A stretch of DNA of 64,000 nt, from the NCBI RefSeq assembly GCF_950023065.1, contig NC_088679.1:66030001-66094000 (forward strand), in the 5' to 3' direction. The notes below the pieces were generated by a model. That model did not search any database. It was given only the letters and a program-made list of their open reading frames with translations, and had not been told where the DNA came from. This document shows, one piece after another, positions 1 through 11,089 of the stretch (position 1 is the first letter of the stretch; every line of letters starts with the position of its first letter). This DNA is from Planococcus citri. Its lineage: Eukaryota; Arthropoda; Insecta; Hemiptera; Pseudococcidae. The position numbers were made by a program, and so were the translations under genes.

Positions 1-566
1 CCTCGTGGGAATGGAATCACAGCCTTTTTTTTCATGTTTCGAAAAATCTCATATTTTGCCTGAACGACTACGAAAAGAAATTCGATACCGATTTTACGGG
101 TAAATTATACGTCAAACAGATACGTACCCTACCTATAAGTTGTGGGTACCCAACAATTTCCACTTTGTTCTAACGATGCGCCCACCACCTATTTATATTT
201 ACATCGAATATTTCAAATAATACATATTTGCTGATGATAGTTCAGATACGTACAATATGCTGGAAAATATACGATTTAATTTAATTCCTATTTTCAGCGA
301 GAAGGAAATAAATGGGAGGGCAAAGGGAGATCCTTCGGGTTATGTACCTACCTCTACCTACATATTTTGCAAATAAAAATGATCAACATTCTTCAGTATA
401 TGGCAAAAGGTTGGCAAATACCGAAAATACATCGGTATGAGGTATACAAGGGGATAGTTTATGTTGCATATATTTATTATAAAATTCCTCACATAGGTAC
501 GTTTCAAATGATATCTCGATGTCTATACATAGTACGTATACATTCATCGAATATTATAACATACTA
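1..566. other. No gene seen; AT-rich intronic sequence
   Basis: No convincing exon, RNA gene or transposon end was seen. Short TACCTACC-type words occur near 345-360. Confidence 0.5.
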
Positions 567-661
567 GGGGGCTACGCCCCCTGGCCGCTTCGCGGCCCAA
601 CCCCCATACTCGTTCCTCGGGCTTCGCCCTCGGAACTCGCTCTTGGGGGCTGCGCCCCCAA
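567..661. repeat. Cluster of four GC-rich perfect hairpins with 3-nt loops
   Basis: In very AT-rich DNA there are four consecutive GC hairpins: GGGGGC-TAC-GCCCCC (567-581), GGCCGC-TTC-GCGGCC (583-597), CGGGC-TTC-GCCCTCGG (about 618-633) and TTGGGGGC-TGC-GCCCCCAA (643-661). Each stem is nearly perfect and each loop is three bases. Such clusters are reminiscent of mobile GC hairpins in organelle and some bacterial genomes; here the origin is unknown. Confidence 0.8.
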
Positions 662-1410
662 ACCCCCCTTCGCTCACTCTCAGAAGAGGTTTGCTCCCAA
701 GTACTTTTCCTTCAAAACTACATATATCTGCACTTCATTCATTTTCATACCACTTTCAACGACTTTCAGCACTTTGAACAATTTTTTTCAACCTCCAATA
801 CTTTTAATGAATTTTCAAGCAAACATTTTTGAAATTTTAGGTACTTAAAATTTTTACAATATTTCATTCATTTTTAAGTCATTTTCATAAATTTTGTTAT
901 TTTAGCTCGTTTTTTTAAAATTTTTGAACGTCTTTTCTGGCATTTTAAGCAATTTTGGATTTTGCAATGTTTAAGGGTAGGTATGTCAATAATACATAAT
1001 TTTGTACATAAGTAAGTACATACATAAATACTGATATGCTTCGATTAAAACTTTGATTAAAATGATAGATGATAAATGCAAAAGCAAAGCACCGAAGATA
1101 GACGGATTAACATTTTATAACATTAGCAATAATATCTGTTTCTGTTGACAAATTCACGTTCGATCGAATTGCAAAATCATAATCCTCGCATTGTAAGAAT
1201 TCCATTGTTGGAGGAGTGGGAGGTTTGTATGCGCGCGCATGTCGCGTGATCCTGTCTGGAATAACAACGACGTTGTACGTTGGTGGTTGTGCGTATGCTT
1301 GTGTGGGTGTGAATGTACACGCATCGTCCTAACGGTTTTTTGTTATAAAATGCCATAAAAATCGATCAAAATCGCACGATATAATAAACTTTTTGCTGAT
1401 CTGTCTTCGC
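662..1410. other. No gene seen
   Basis: AT-rich sequence is followed by a less repetitive patch around 1140-1340 with CpG-rich words (GCGCGCGCATGTCGCG). No exon was recognised. Confidence 0.5.
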
Positions 1411-1594
1411 CATTATAATGAGCATGAATTTTCGAACATTTCCCTCGTTGACAGTACCCATCTAGCATTTTTAGTTTTCGAGATAATTTAATTCAATTGA
1501 ATTCAAATTTGGATTCAAAATAGCTCAAAAACTAAAAACCCTGGACAGGTAATGTAATCGAGGGAAATGTTCAGATTTTAATGCTCTTTAAAAT
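1411..1594. repeat. Old inverted repeat (foldback), about 184 bp
   Basis: CGAACATTTCCCTCG near 1433 is repeated inverted as CGAGGGAAATGTTCAG near 1559, and the similarity continues through the middle (GCATTTTTAGTTTTCGAG against a diverged copy). Imperfect arms suggest an old MITE-like foldback. No target duplication was found. Confidence 0.55.
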
Positions 1595-2149
1595 GAGATA
1601 TTAACAACCTTCCTAGCTTTTTTCGTTCTTGATATATTTGAGAATAATCGAAAAAACGGCAAAAACAGCCCACTTCAACTCAAAATTTGGGCCCTTTAAT
1701 TCCAAAATTTTTGCCCTCGCGTATTTTTCCTGTATTCTAGAGAAGTTAAGCTGTCGATTAAAAAAAAAATTAGCTCTCTAGGTGCCATAGATCGGGCTGG
1801 GAATTTTTTTCCGATTTTTCGAGTATTTTTCGGGTATTTTTTGGGTATTTATTTTTCTTGCAGCTGTATAGTATAGAAGCTATAGAGTGTACTTATTTTT
1901 GAATACTCTTTCAATCAGGTTGAAAATGCGCTCGCTAATTCTTTGGGGGAAAAATCTGAATGATTGTTATTTTTTATTTTAGACAATAAACAAGAATAAA
2001 ATATTTAATTAATTAAGATAAATAACACATTTCGCATAACAATCGATCTACTTCTCTCGATAATGCTCGTATAGAAAATTTTTTCGTTTTTGATACAGGG
2101 TGAAGTAATGTGCTTTAAATAGGTGATTCTGGATTCGTGATTAGTTGAT
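1595..2149. other. No gene seen
   Basis: AT-rich sequence with short homopolymer runs only. Confidence 0.5.
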
Positions 2150-4350
2150 TTTTTTCAAAATTATCGATTTCTAATTTTATTTTTAATTTTTGATTTCAAT
2201 TTTCAGGTTTATTTTCAGATTTTTTGGTTTTATGCGTAATTTCTGTTTTCGATTTAATTTTCAGAGTTTTGAATTTAAATTTCACTTCTTGATTTTATTT
2301 CCTATTTCCAAGTTTATTTTATGAATTTTCAGCAGTTTCGTTTTCGTTTTTTACTATATTATTTTATTTTCAAAAGTTTCGATTTCAATTTCATTTTCAG
2401 TTTTTTAAATTCATTTTCTGAATTTCTAATTTCTAATAGTTTTTTATTTCACTTCTGATTTTATGTTCCAAGACTTTCGATTAGTTTTCAGAGTTTTACA
2501 TTTTGCTTCTCGAATTCATGGTATCTAACGGAATTTTGTTTTGAAAAATCACTACCTCTTCACTATTTTTTTTCACTACCTTGTTCCAACCAAATATTCA
2601 GAAAGCTCTCCACTCGGACCCCCCCCTCCTTACACACAAAAAATTAATAAAGTCAAATTTTTTACAGGAAATTTTTCAAAAAAATTGAAATTGGGAATAA
2701 AATTGTATAACAAAGTATTTTTTGGTTTCAATCAAAATTATTTAAAAACAAAAAAAAATACAAATGAAACGCATTAATGAATTTTTTCATTTTTTTACTA
2801 CCTTTTTGACAAATTTTACTACTTTTTCACTATACTTTCACAACTCATTTTTAAAATCCTTACTTTTTCACTGCTTTCACCCTGTTAGATACCAAGGAAT
2901 TTCTGATTTTACTGTCAGTTTCAATTTCAATTTCAATGTTTTCAATTTCACTGCCAGTTCTTGATTTTATTCGCAGAATATTGAATTTTACTTTCATTTT
3001 ACGTTTAGAATTTTTAATTTTCATCTATTCTGTTTTCAATTCAATTTTCAGAATTTTTAATTTTGATCATATTAAGTATTTTCAGAATTTCAAATTTTAG
3101 TTTTCGATTTTATTCTCAAAGTTTTTCGTTTTATTTAGGCATAGAGATTTTAAATTTGTTTGATCAGAGTTTTCCCCTTTATTTTCAGAGTTTTTACGTT
3201 ATACTTTCAGAGTAAGTTAACAAATTCTACTTTTATTTTGATTTCAATTTTTGATTAGGTACCTAATACCTAAGTATATTGTCTGAGATTTCGATTTAAT
3301 CTTCAGCGTTTGATCCCATTTTCTAGATTTTTAATTCGGATCTCAGTTTTTGATTTCATATTTGATTTTGAATTTAATTTTCAGAGTCATCTTTCGATTT
3401 CATTTTCCGTTTTCGGTCTGACGTTCAGATTTTTCAATTTCTCCTTAGTTTTCGATTTTATTTTCAAAAATTTATTCTTCTCATTCTGAGTTTCTATTTT
3501 ACTCTCAGTTTCTAATTTAATTTTCAACATTTCGATTTTGTGTACAACAGAATAGGTATAATATACCTACTTACGATACCAATTCCAATTTGTGATTATT
3601 GCCATAGTTTTCAATAATACTCGTATTTTCGTACTTTTCAATTTTATTTTCGAATTTTGATTTGTATTTCGAATTTTGATTTTATTTTCAGACTTTTCAG
3701 TTCCATTTTCGTTTTGTAATTTTATTATTAGAGTTTTCAGTTCGAATCTGTTTTCTACTGAATTTTCTGAATTTTCAGTTTCATTTTCAGTCCTCAATTT
3801 CATCAAGTATCAGTTTTCGATTCATTTTATTTTCAGTGTTCAATTTGATTTTCAATTTCTCTGCAGAGTTTTACTTTTCATTTTCAGATACATTTCACTT
3901 TCAAGTTTTTAATTTTGCTCTCATGTTTTTAATTTCATTTTCAACATTCCGATTTTGTGTTACAACAGAATAGGTAATCGTGTATATACCTACGATTCCA
4001 ATTCTGATTTGTGATTACATATTGTCAGAGTTTTCGATAATACTCGTATTTTCGAACTTTTCGATTTCATTCCCAAATTTTGATTCTTTGTTTAGAATTT
4101 TTATTCATTTTTGGTTTCAATTTTATTTTCAAACTTCTCAGTTATTTATTTATCTATTTTTTTGATAATATCTTTAGAGTTTTCAGTTTGAATCTGTTTC
4201 CTATTGAATTTTCAGAATTTTCAGTTTCATTTTTAGCCCTCAATTTCATTATTAGTTTTCGATTTTATCTTCTGATTTTTCGTTTTTATTACATGTAGTT
4301 TCAGAGATGTTGACAAATATTTTCAGTTTTCTAAATTTTATTTTCATTTT
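2150..4350. repeat. Degenerate T-rich tandem repeat tract (TTTTCAG/GATTTCAATTTT words)
   Basis: Variants of a unit of roughly 20-30 nt, like TTTTCAGAGTTTTCGATTT, recur for over 2 kb. A duplicated stretch with AACAGAATAGGTA (near 3548 and 3967) indicates a larger duplication of about 420 bp. Many CAG triplets here are repeat-derived, not splice sites. The DNA element at 2518-2895 is inserted in it. Confidence 0.7.
2518..2895. mobile_element. Short DNA element with decayed CAGGGTGTCTAACAG-type ends
   Basis: The ends are GGTATCTAACGG at 2520 and GTTAGATACC ending at 2893, inverted to each other and similar to the family end CAGGGTGTCTAACAG seen at 26430 and 63873. The inside carries repeated CACTACC/TTTTTCACT words and a C7 run, as in other members. 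No transposase and no clear target duplication were found. Confidence 0.5.
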
Positions 4351-4522
4351 TTAACTTATTCATCAGGAATAATCGTTGATGAATTTTTTCGAATAGGTAT
4401 TACACATTTATGGAGTCCGGAATTGCAAGGAAAGACTCCCTTGTTAGTATTTATGCATTCAAAATTTCAAGGTAGGTAGGTAGGTACAGTAGATGAATAA
4501 ATTTTCGAATGTTCCCATCATG

Positions 4523-4903
4523 TTAACGATCTTTTTGGTCGATTCTGCCAATTTTGTTCTCTTGAAGCGATCGTTTTTCCTTCATCCAAACTATAGGCAA
4601 CTCATTCCACACAACTACATATGATTTTATCGATACACACTTGTCAATGGAGTTTGCAATGAACCAAAATTTGGTTCGAATGACTTCGTGGGTTTTTTCA
4701 AAAGTTTCCGGACTCAGTAAATGTGTAATATTCAAAAAAATCCACCAAAGATTATTTCTGATGAATAAATCTACATCAACGTCACCCAAATGAAAATTAT
4801 TTATGAATACTTCAACTTGGTATCTTATCACATCCGAGACATAACACGACAGATTATACGACCAGTCGTAATATTTATCGAATAATTCCCTAACGTAGAA
4901 CAA
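4523..4903 (-). pseudogene. Unidentified coding-like open frame, possibly a broken gene fragment
   Basis: The 126-codon frame on the - strand is not made of repeats and has protein-like composition, with many W, Y, C and charged residues (for example RNNLWWIFLNITHLL and KFWFIANSIDKC). The frame remains open upstream for about 36 codons after one TAG near 4908, so it may be a gene fragment with a stop rather than a gene starting at 4903. I do not recognise the family and see no splice sites that would make it an exon. Chance open frames of this length are possible in AT-rich DNA. Confidence 0.25.
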
Positions 4904-6189
4904 AAACTAACAATTTATCAGCATAGGAAACAAATCTGGTATTTGTTTCTCAGAATTATAAAAATATTCACTGTTGTCATATCCCTTTTCATACTTTACA
5001 CATTTCCTATATGTTCAGAAATCATAATGATATTCTCCAGTTCAGTTCTCACCTTCTCCTCTCCTCTCCTCCAACTTCATTCATCAGTAAATTCTATACA
5101 AATCACCATTTCAAAGTGAAGTCGTATCTCTCATTGTATAAATATCTAGCCTCATTCGTCGCTTTATGATATAGTTTTCCTCACATAACCATAGCTTCAT
5201 TTTGTACGTATATCGATGCGTACAAATTTATCGATGATTGAAGAAAAAAATAAATTATTATACCGAACATATAGTACGAGTACAACTATACAATGTACAC
5301 TTGGGTTGGATTTTCGTTGGTTTTTATCAATTACCCCGTCGAATGAATTATTTATATTTTCGTTGCTCAGTGACCGTTTATAATGATATTAATGTACAGT
5401 AAAATAAACATTCAAATAACGTCATACGATCCGACGGTCGACGTACATATGTATTTACGTGAGAACTTGGCGGATGAGGGATGAAGTAAGTATAAACCAA
5501 AGCTGGAAGAAAAAAAATTGGATTGTTAATGTCGTGTTTGTTTGTTATACGTACATATAAATAAAATAATATATTGAGACATTTGCCCAAAGAAAAATAG
5601 AAATATAAAACGAACTGGCGCGCGCATAATTTACTCAGATTTATTAGATTCGAATCGTGTAGTACGAGTACAATACTATGAGCTATGCAGTATTGTCCAT
5701 TTATTTGATTTTTATTTACGATGCATGTATATTTTTGTGAATTCGCGTGTTTCCCTTCCATTTTCGTATCATGCACTTAATCTTATTACTAATAATAGTA
5801 TAAATATAGTGCCTAAATGGTTTTCTATGTTATTTAATTCGACGTTGTTGTTTTATATGCGCGATATACACTGTTTAGAAAAATGTCTTGTAATTTGAAA
5901 TATCGTTTTCCTACATAATTTGTTACATATTATAGGGTACGATATTCAATATGGTATGTAATAAGCCTCTTATTGATATTCGTGCTTCCTTTTTGCACAA
6001 TGAAATGATTTTTCCTGACTTTTCCCGGATCTTCCAGATCAATTTTTTTTCCTGTACTCGAATAGCGCAGGGGAGAAGGGTCAATTTGGTGAAGAGAAGG
6101 CTTTAAATTTGTTCAAGCCGAAATTTTTGGGAGTCAACAACATAGAAAAAAAATCAATTTCTGGTTTAAAAAAAACTTCTACTTAAAAA
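4904..6189. other. No gene seen
   Basis: Mostly non-repetitive AT-rich DNA. The 132-codon - strand frame at 5378-5776 has no recognisable features and ordinary intronic composition. Confidence 0.5.
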
Positions 6190-7897
6190 ATAGGGCGTTT
6201 TGACAATTTTGACAAAAAATAATACTTTTTGAAAGTTGGAAAAAATCTGGACTTTCTTACAATTTTGGCTGAAATTAGGACCTTTTGATAATGTGGACAA
6301 AAAAATGAGACTTTTTGGGGCAATTTTGGCAAAAAACAGGACGTTTTATGGGATTTCAGGTAAAAATGGGAATTTTTGACAATTTGATGCAAAACAGAAT
6401 TTTTTTACAATCTTGTTTTGACAATTTTGGAAAAAATAGGACCTTTTTGACAAAGCGGACAAAAAATGAGATCTTTTGGGACAACTTTCGCGACAAATAA
6501 GACTTTTCAAATAATCGAAAAAAAGGACATTTTATGGCATTTTGGGCTGAAAATGACCCTTTCTGTCAATTCGGCACAAAACAAAACCTTATGACAATCT
6601 TGGCCAATAAACAGGACTTTATTTTTAAAATTTTGAAAAAATCAGGATTTTTTGGACAAAGTAGATAAAAAAATGAGACCTTTTGGGGCAATTTCGGCGA
6701 AAATACTTACTGACCATTTTAGCCCAAAACTTGATTTTCTGACAATCTTGGCAGAAACAGGATTTTTTTGACAATTCTGGATGTCGACCCTTTATGACGA
6801 TTTCGACGAAAAACATGACTTTTTATGACAGACCAGACAAAAAACCCGGATCTTTTATGGCATTTTGGACAAAAAATGGAACTTTTTGACATTTTGGCAA
6901 GAAACGAAACTTTTTTACAATTTGGAAAAAAACGAGACTTTTTTGGAAATTTTTGAAAATATTAGAACTTTTTGACGACATATGCAGAAAAAAGACCTTT
7001 TGGTGACAATTTTAACGAAAAACGATACTTTTATATTATGAATAAGAAACTGGACTTTTTGTTGACAGTCTAGACAGAAAACAAGACTTTATGGCATTTT
7101 AGGCAGAAAACAGGACTTTTATGTCAAATTTTGAATAAAACGGAACTTTTTGAAAATTCTGCCAAGAAACAAGACCTTTTTGGCAATTTTGAGAAAAAAA
7201 CTGAAACTATTTCGGAAAATTTAGCTTTTTAGCATTTTATTTAGGCAGAAGGGGCCTTTTATCAATTTTTGGAACAAAACGAAAATTTTTAAAAATTTTG
7301 GCAAAAAACAGGATCTGTTTGGCAATTTTTACTAAAATCCAGAGCTTCTGTGAAAAATTTGGCTTTTTGTAATATTTTAGGTAAGAATCGAGACTTTTCG
7401 TCAATTTTGGAACAAACCCAAACTTTTTGAAAATTCTGGCAAAGAACCGACCTTTTTAGTTATTTTGACAAAAATTGAAACTTTTTTAGAAATTTTGGCT
7501 TTTTATGGCATTTTAGGCAAAAAACAAAACTTTTTTTCAATTTTGGAATTGAACCAAAATTTTAAAAAAATTGTACAAAAAGTAGATAGGTACTTATATG
7601 TTAGTCAATTTTGGCGAAAAACTGTAACTTTTTAAACAATTTATACAAAAGAATGGGATTTTTTTCGAAATTTTGAAAAAACAGAACTTTTTTGACGTTG
7701 AGTTTAAAATTGATACTTTTTGGACAAGCATTCAAAAATTTTGTCAAAAATTGGAACTTTTTGAAAATTTTGGCAAAATTAGATATGTTTTTCAGCATGG
7801 ACAAAAATTGGGACCTTTTGTGACAAAAAATGGAACTTTCTGACCATTTTAACAAAAATTAGATACTTTTTTGAGCAATTTTGCAAAAAATAGGGGG
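6190..7897 (+). repeat. Degenerate minisatellite tract, GACTTTTTGGCAATTTT family
   Basis: Dozens of diverged copies of a unit of roughly 30 nt, read on the + strand as (A)n-C-A-GGACTTTTTG-ACAATTTTGG, run for 1.7 kb. The tract continues after the foldback element as 9052-9160. Related tracts lie at 11120-13215, 39310-40010 and 62330-63010 (+) and at 25560-26210 and 53840-54290 (-). Confidence 0.8.
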
Positions 7898-7900
7898 TAA

Positions 7901-9048
7901 CAGGAAAATTCATCGCGCGAAATTCACCGCGCGAAACTCACAGCGCGAAATTCATCGCGCGAAACTCATCGCCGGGTAAAATTAACCGCGAGGGAAAATT
8001 GATCGCGGAGGAAAATTCATCGTTGTATAAAATTAATCACGAGAGAAAATTCAACGCAGAGGAAAATTCATCGTTGGATAAAATTAATCGCGAGGGAAAA
8101 TTCAACGCGAAGGAAAATTCATCGTTGGATAAAATTAATCGCGAGGGAAAATTCAACGCGGAGGAAAATTCATCGTTGGATAAAATTAATCGCGAGGGAA
8201 AATTCATTGCCGTACATAAATTTTTTTTCGATGATTCATTTGTGAGATACTGAAAATGCGAGTATGCTATGAAATTAAAGTACTTAGTTCATTCTTCATA
8301 CCTGGCTCTATAATACTGTAATATGTACAGGAAGGGATTAAGTACAAGCTGTCGACAAACTCATAACGCTTAAGATACTTTGAAGATGGAGATAAACTTG
8401 CTTACCTATTTTCAGGCATCTACCTATCAGGATTTATTTGGTGTCATGGAAGGATAATTGATGGGATGTGAATTGTGGTGGTAATAGAGAGAGAAAGGAG
8501 CATATTGGAGATGGTGAGTTTTGGGTCATTTTAATGTGCTCATTGGATTGTTGTGATCATCAGAATGCCTCGTTTGACTAAATCAATATGAAAAGTAAGT
8601 AACAAAAAAGATTCACATTACTTTCTTCGAGGACAAAATTTTGATGGTGACCTCACGAATCTAATTAAAATTTTGTCTGAAGAAGCTTTTCCGGCATTTC
8701 AAATTCGATTCCATGGACAAAATTGGTAAAAATCCTCCGCGATGAATTTTTCCTCGCGATTAATTTAATACAACGATGAATTTTCCTCCGCGATGAATTT
8801 TCCCTCGCGATTAATTTTATACAACGATGAATTTTCCTCCGCGATGAATTTTCCCTCGCGATTAATTTTATGCAACAATGAATTTTCCTCCGCATTGAAT
8901 TTTCCCTCGCGATCAATTTTATACAACAATGAATTTTCCTCCGCGATCAATTTTCCCTCGCGGTCAATTTTACCCGGCGATGAGTTTCGCGCGATGAATT
9001 TTGCGCTGTGAGTTTCGCGCGGTGAATTTCGCGCGACGAATTTTCCTG
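7901..9048. mobile_element. PIF/Harbinger-like foldback element with 3-bp TAA target duplication
   Basis: The element begins CAGGAAAATTCATCGCGCGA and ends with its inverted copy, with one mismatch in the first 46 bases. It is flanked by TAA at 7898-7900 and 9049-9051. TWA target duplications are typical of PIF/Harbinger. Arms of about 310 bp are followed inward by near-identical tandem copies of a 51-bp unit (GAGGAAAATTCATCG...ATAAAATTAATCGCGAGGG). Because 51 is a multiple of three, the arms create spurious open frames of 83-102 codons. The middle (about 8209-8735) is unique and has no transposase, so the element is non-autonomous. Confidence 0.82.
8000..8208. repeat. 51-bp tandem units, left arm
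   Basis: About four copies of a 51-bp unit, with only a few differences between copies. The same unit recurs inverted in the right arm (about 8738-8960). Confidence 0.85.
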
Positions 9049-9051
9049 TAA

Positions 9052-9160
9052 TCAAAATAGGGCTTTTTGACAATTGAGGAAAATTGAGGCTGTTTTACAG
9101 AAACAGGGCTTATTTGGCAATTAAGGCCATAGATCAGTATTTTTTGGAAAAAAGACAGGA
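9052..9160 (+). repeat. Continuation of the minisatellite tract interrupted by the foldback
   Basis: GGGCTTTTTGACAATT and similar units resume right after the TAA duplication, which shows the foldback inserted into the tract. Confidence 0.7.
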
Positions 9161-11089
9161 CACGCGAGCAAAAAGTAGGCCCCGACTTTTCTAGGTTTTC
9201 TAATAGAGAATGGACATTGGATACCCCCACTGATGTTTGGACAGATGTTAATCTGAAAATTTTCGCAATTGTGCAGGAGCTAAAAGTTGAATTTCTAAAA
9301 TTAAACATCATTTAATAAATATATAGGTAGGTAACTACGGTTTTTTAATTTTATATAATAAAGCCTTACTCGATATTCGTTTCTGACGTCTTATACAAGT
9401 GGAAAACGGATACAGGATACTCCATCATTCAAATTACAAAAGACTGCGAATCGCTTTCAATTTCGAAAGAGTACCTTTTCTTCGTGCTGACAATGGCAAT
9501 TCAGACCTACACATATAACGATAATATACAATGAAAAAGAATCAAAAATATGACAAACATGGTACTTACAATACCTAACAGTGATAAAAATATTAAACAT
9601 TTCCAATAATAAAAAAAAACTTATAAACGACAATTTTCTCACATCGATTGAATTTCAAGGTCGAAATGAAATTCATATCATCAATTTTTTTTCACGAATC
9701 TCCTCGGTCTTGTATGTACTTTTCTACGATAAAATTTTTCGTCGCCTTTTCTCATCCATCAAGCAATTTCAATAACGTACCAATAGGGTTTCGTGAAAAT
9801 GAAACCCCTCAGAAACGTCTCGAGACTACACCTTTGCTGCGAGAACAAATAAAAAAATGATACCGTATCAAAGAACGCGGCACAGCTGAGAAAGTTTTCG
9901 CAAAGGAGGGGAAAAAATCGACAAAAAATTAGTTTCTCCGGCTGAAAAGAAGTTTGGTAAACATCGGTGTACGTTGTTGAACACGGGTTCGTTAGTACAG
10001 TGAGAAAAAAAAACTCAGCAGAGTGTAAAGTTTACTGCATAATAAGCTGGAAAAGTTTGCTTGCCACAAGCTCAGCCTACCACACATTTGTCTTGTCTCG
10101 TAACAGATCAAAAACTTGTACGTTGGGCGAATTTTTTAAATTAACGAAATTAATTTGCTCTTTTAGTAGGTATCTCGAACGCTGAGAAAAATCTGCCTCT
10201 AGATTGGTTTTCATAATCAAATCAATAGAGATAATTTTGATAAATTCGTATTGCACAATGCCCTAAGTTGGGATAGAAATTTCGCGAAAAAAAGACACTT
10301 TTGTCGTTTAACGTGATATTTTGCCGAATTGGTATTCTTTTTGATGGGTGAAGAAAACGTTTGTGCGGATGTGTACTTCCTTTTTTTATCATAGTATGTA
10401 TTCCTATTCCAATTTATTCTTTCAGAATTATATCTGCTGTCTTTTCTTTTCGCGTTGTATTTTTCTTCGTTTATATAAAACGGAAATAGAAGTAGAATAT
10501 TTTTTGTCAGTTGAATATATTTTTATTTTATCTAAATCAACTATTGTTAAGTTCAATTTTCTGTTGTTACACGTATCTTTTTTTTTCATCTCGAGTTGGT
10601 ATTGTAAGTATGAATTTCAACCGAAGCCCTTTTTGAAAGATAACAGGACTCTGAGGTATCTAGCTATCTACATTTAGACTCGAGAAACAATGTATTCCAT
10701 AAAGGAGTCTCTTTATGTTTGGAATTTAATGTTCATGAATTAAATACTCCACAATAATTTCATTTTGTTGGTCATAAACCCGAAATATTAGATAGCTCCT
10801 AATTTGAAAAATTTTTAGAATATACCTGTTTGGTTTTTAAAATGCTTCAGGAAAAAAAATAAAGAATTGTTCGCAAAAATCTTTCGAATAATATCAATTT
10901 CATTTTCTCTAAATCAACGTTCAAAAGACCCACTAACTTCAAATTACTGATTGAAACATGGATTTGAAATTGGATATATTTGGCAAATTTTCGTAGGTTT
11001 CAAACATTTTAAGCCAACTTAATTTTTTCAAAAAAAAAAAAAAAAAAAAAAAAATGAAAAATGTAAAAAGCGTAGGTAACCAAGCAAGT
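9161..11089. other. No gene seen; AT-rich intronic sequence with a long A run
   Basis: Largely non-repetitive, with an A run of about 25 near 11030-11054 just before the next repeat tract. The + strand frame at 10348-10677 (109 codons) is F- and Y-rich from T-rich DNA and shows no domain. Confidence 0.5.

Noticed and set aside
567..700. Bacterial or symbiont gene transfer at the GC-rich patch
   Set aside because: Only hairpins are present, with no bacterial gene; kept as a hairpin-repeat finding instead.
519..848. 109-codon frame across the GC hairpins
   Set aside because: The peptide is the translation of hairpin palindromes followed by T-rich intron; no domain.
831..850. TTTTAG|GTACTT acceptor-donor fusion
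   Set aside because: The tract is A/T mixed rather than pyrimidine-rich and the donor is non-consensus.
5378..5776. 132-codon - strand frame
   Set aside because: No recognisable motif, no splice context, and composition like the surrounding intron.
8665..9073. Overlapping 83- and 102-codon frames (and 84 codons at 7999)
   Set aside because: They are translations of the 51-bp tandem units in the foldback arms; the period of 17 codons keeps frames open.
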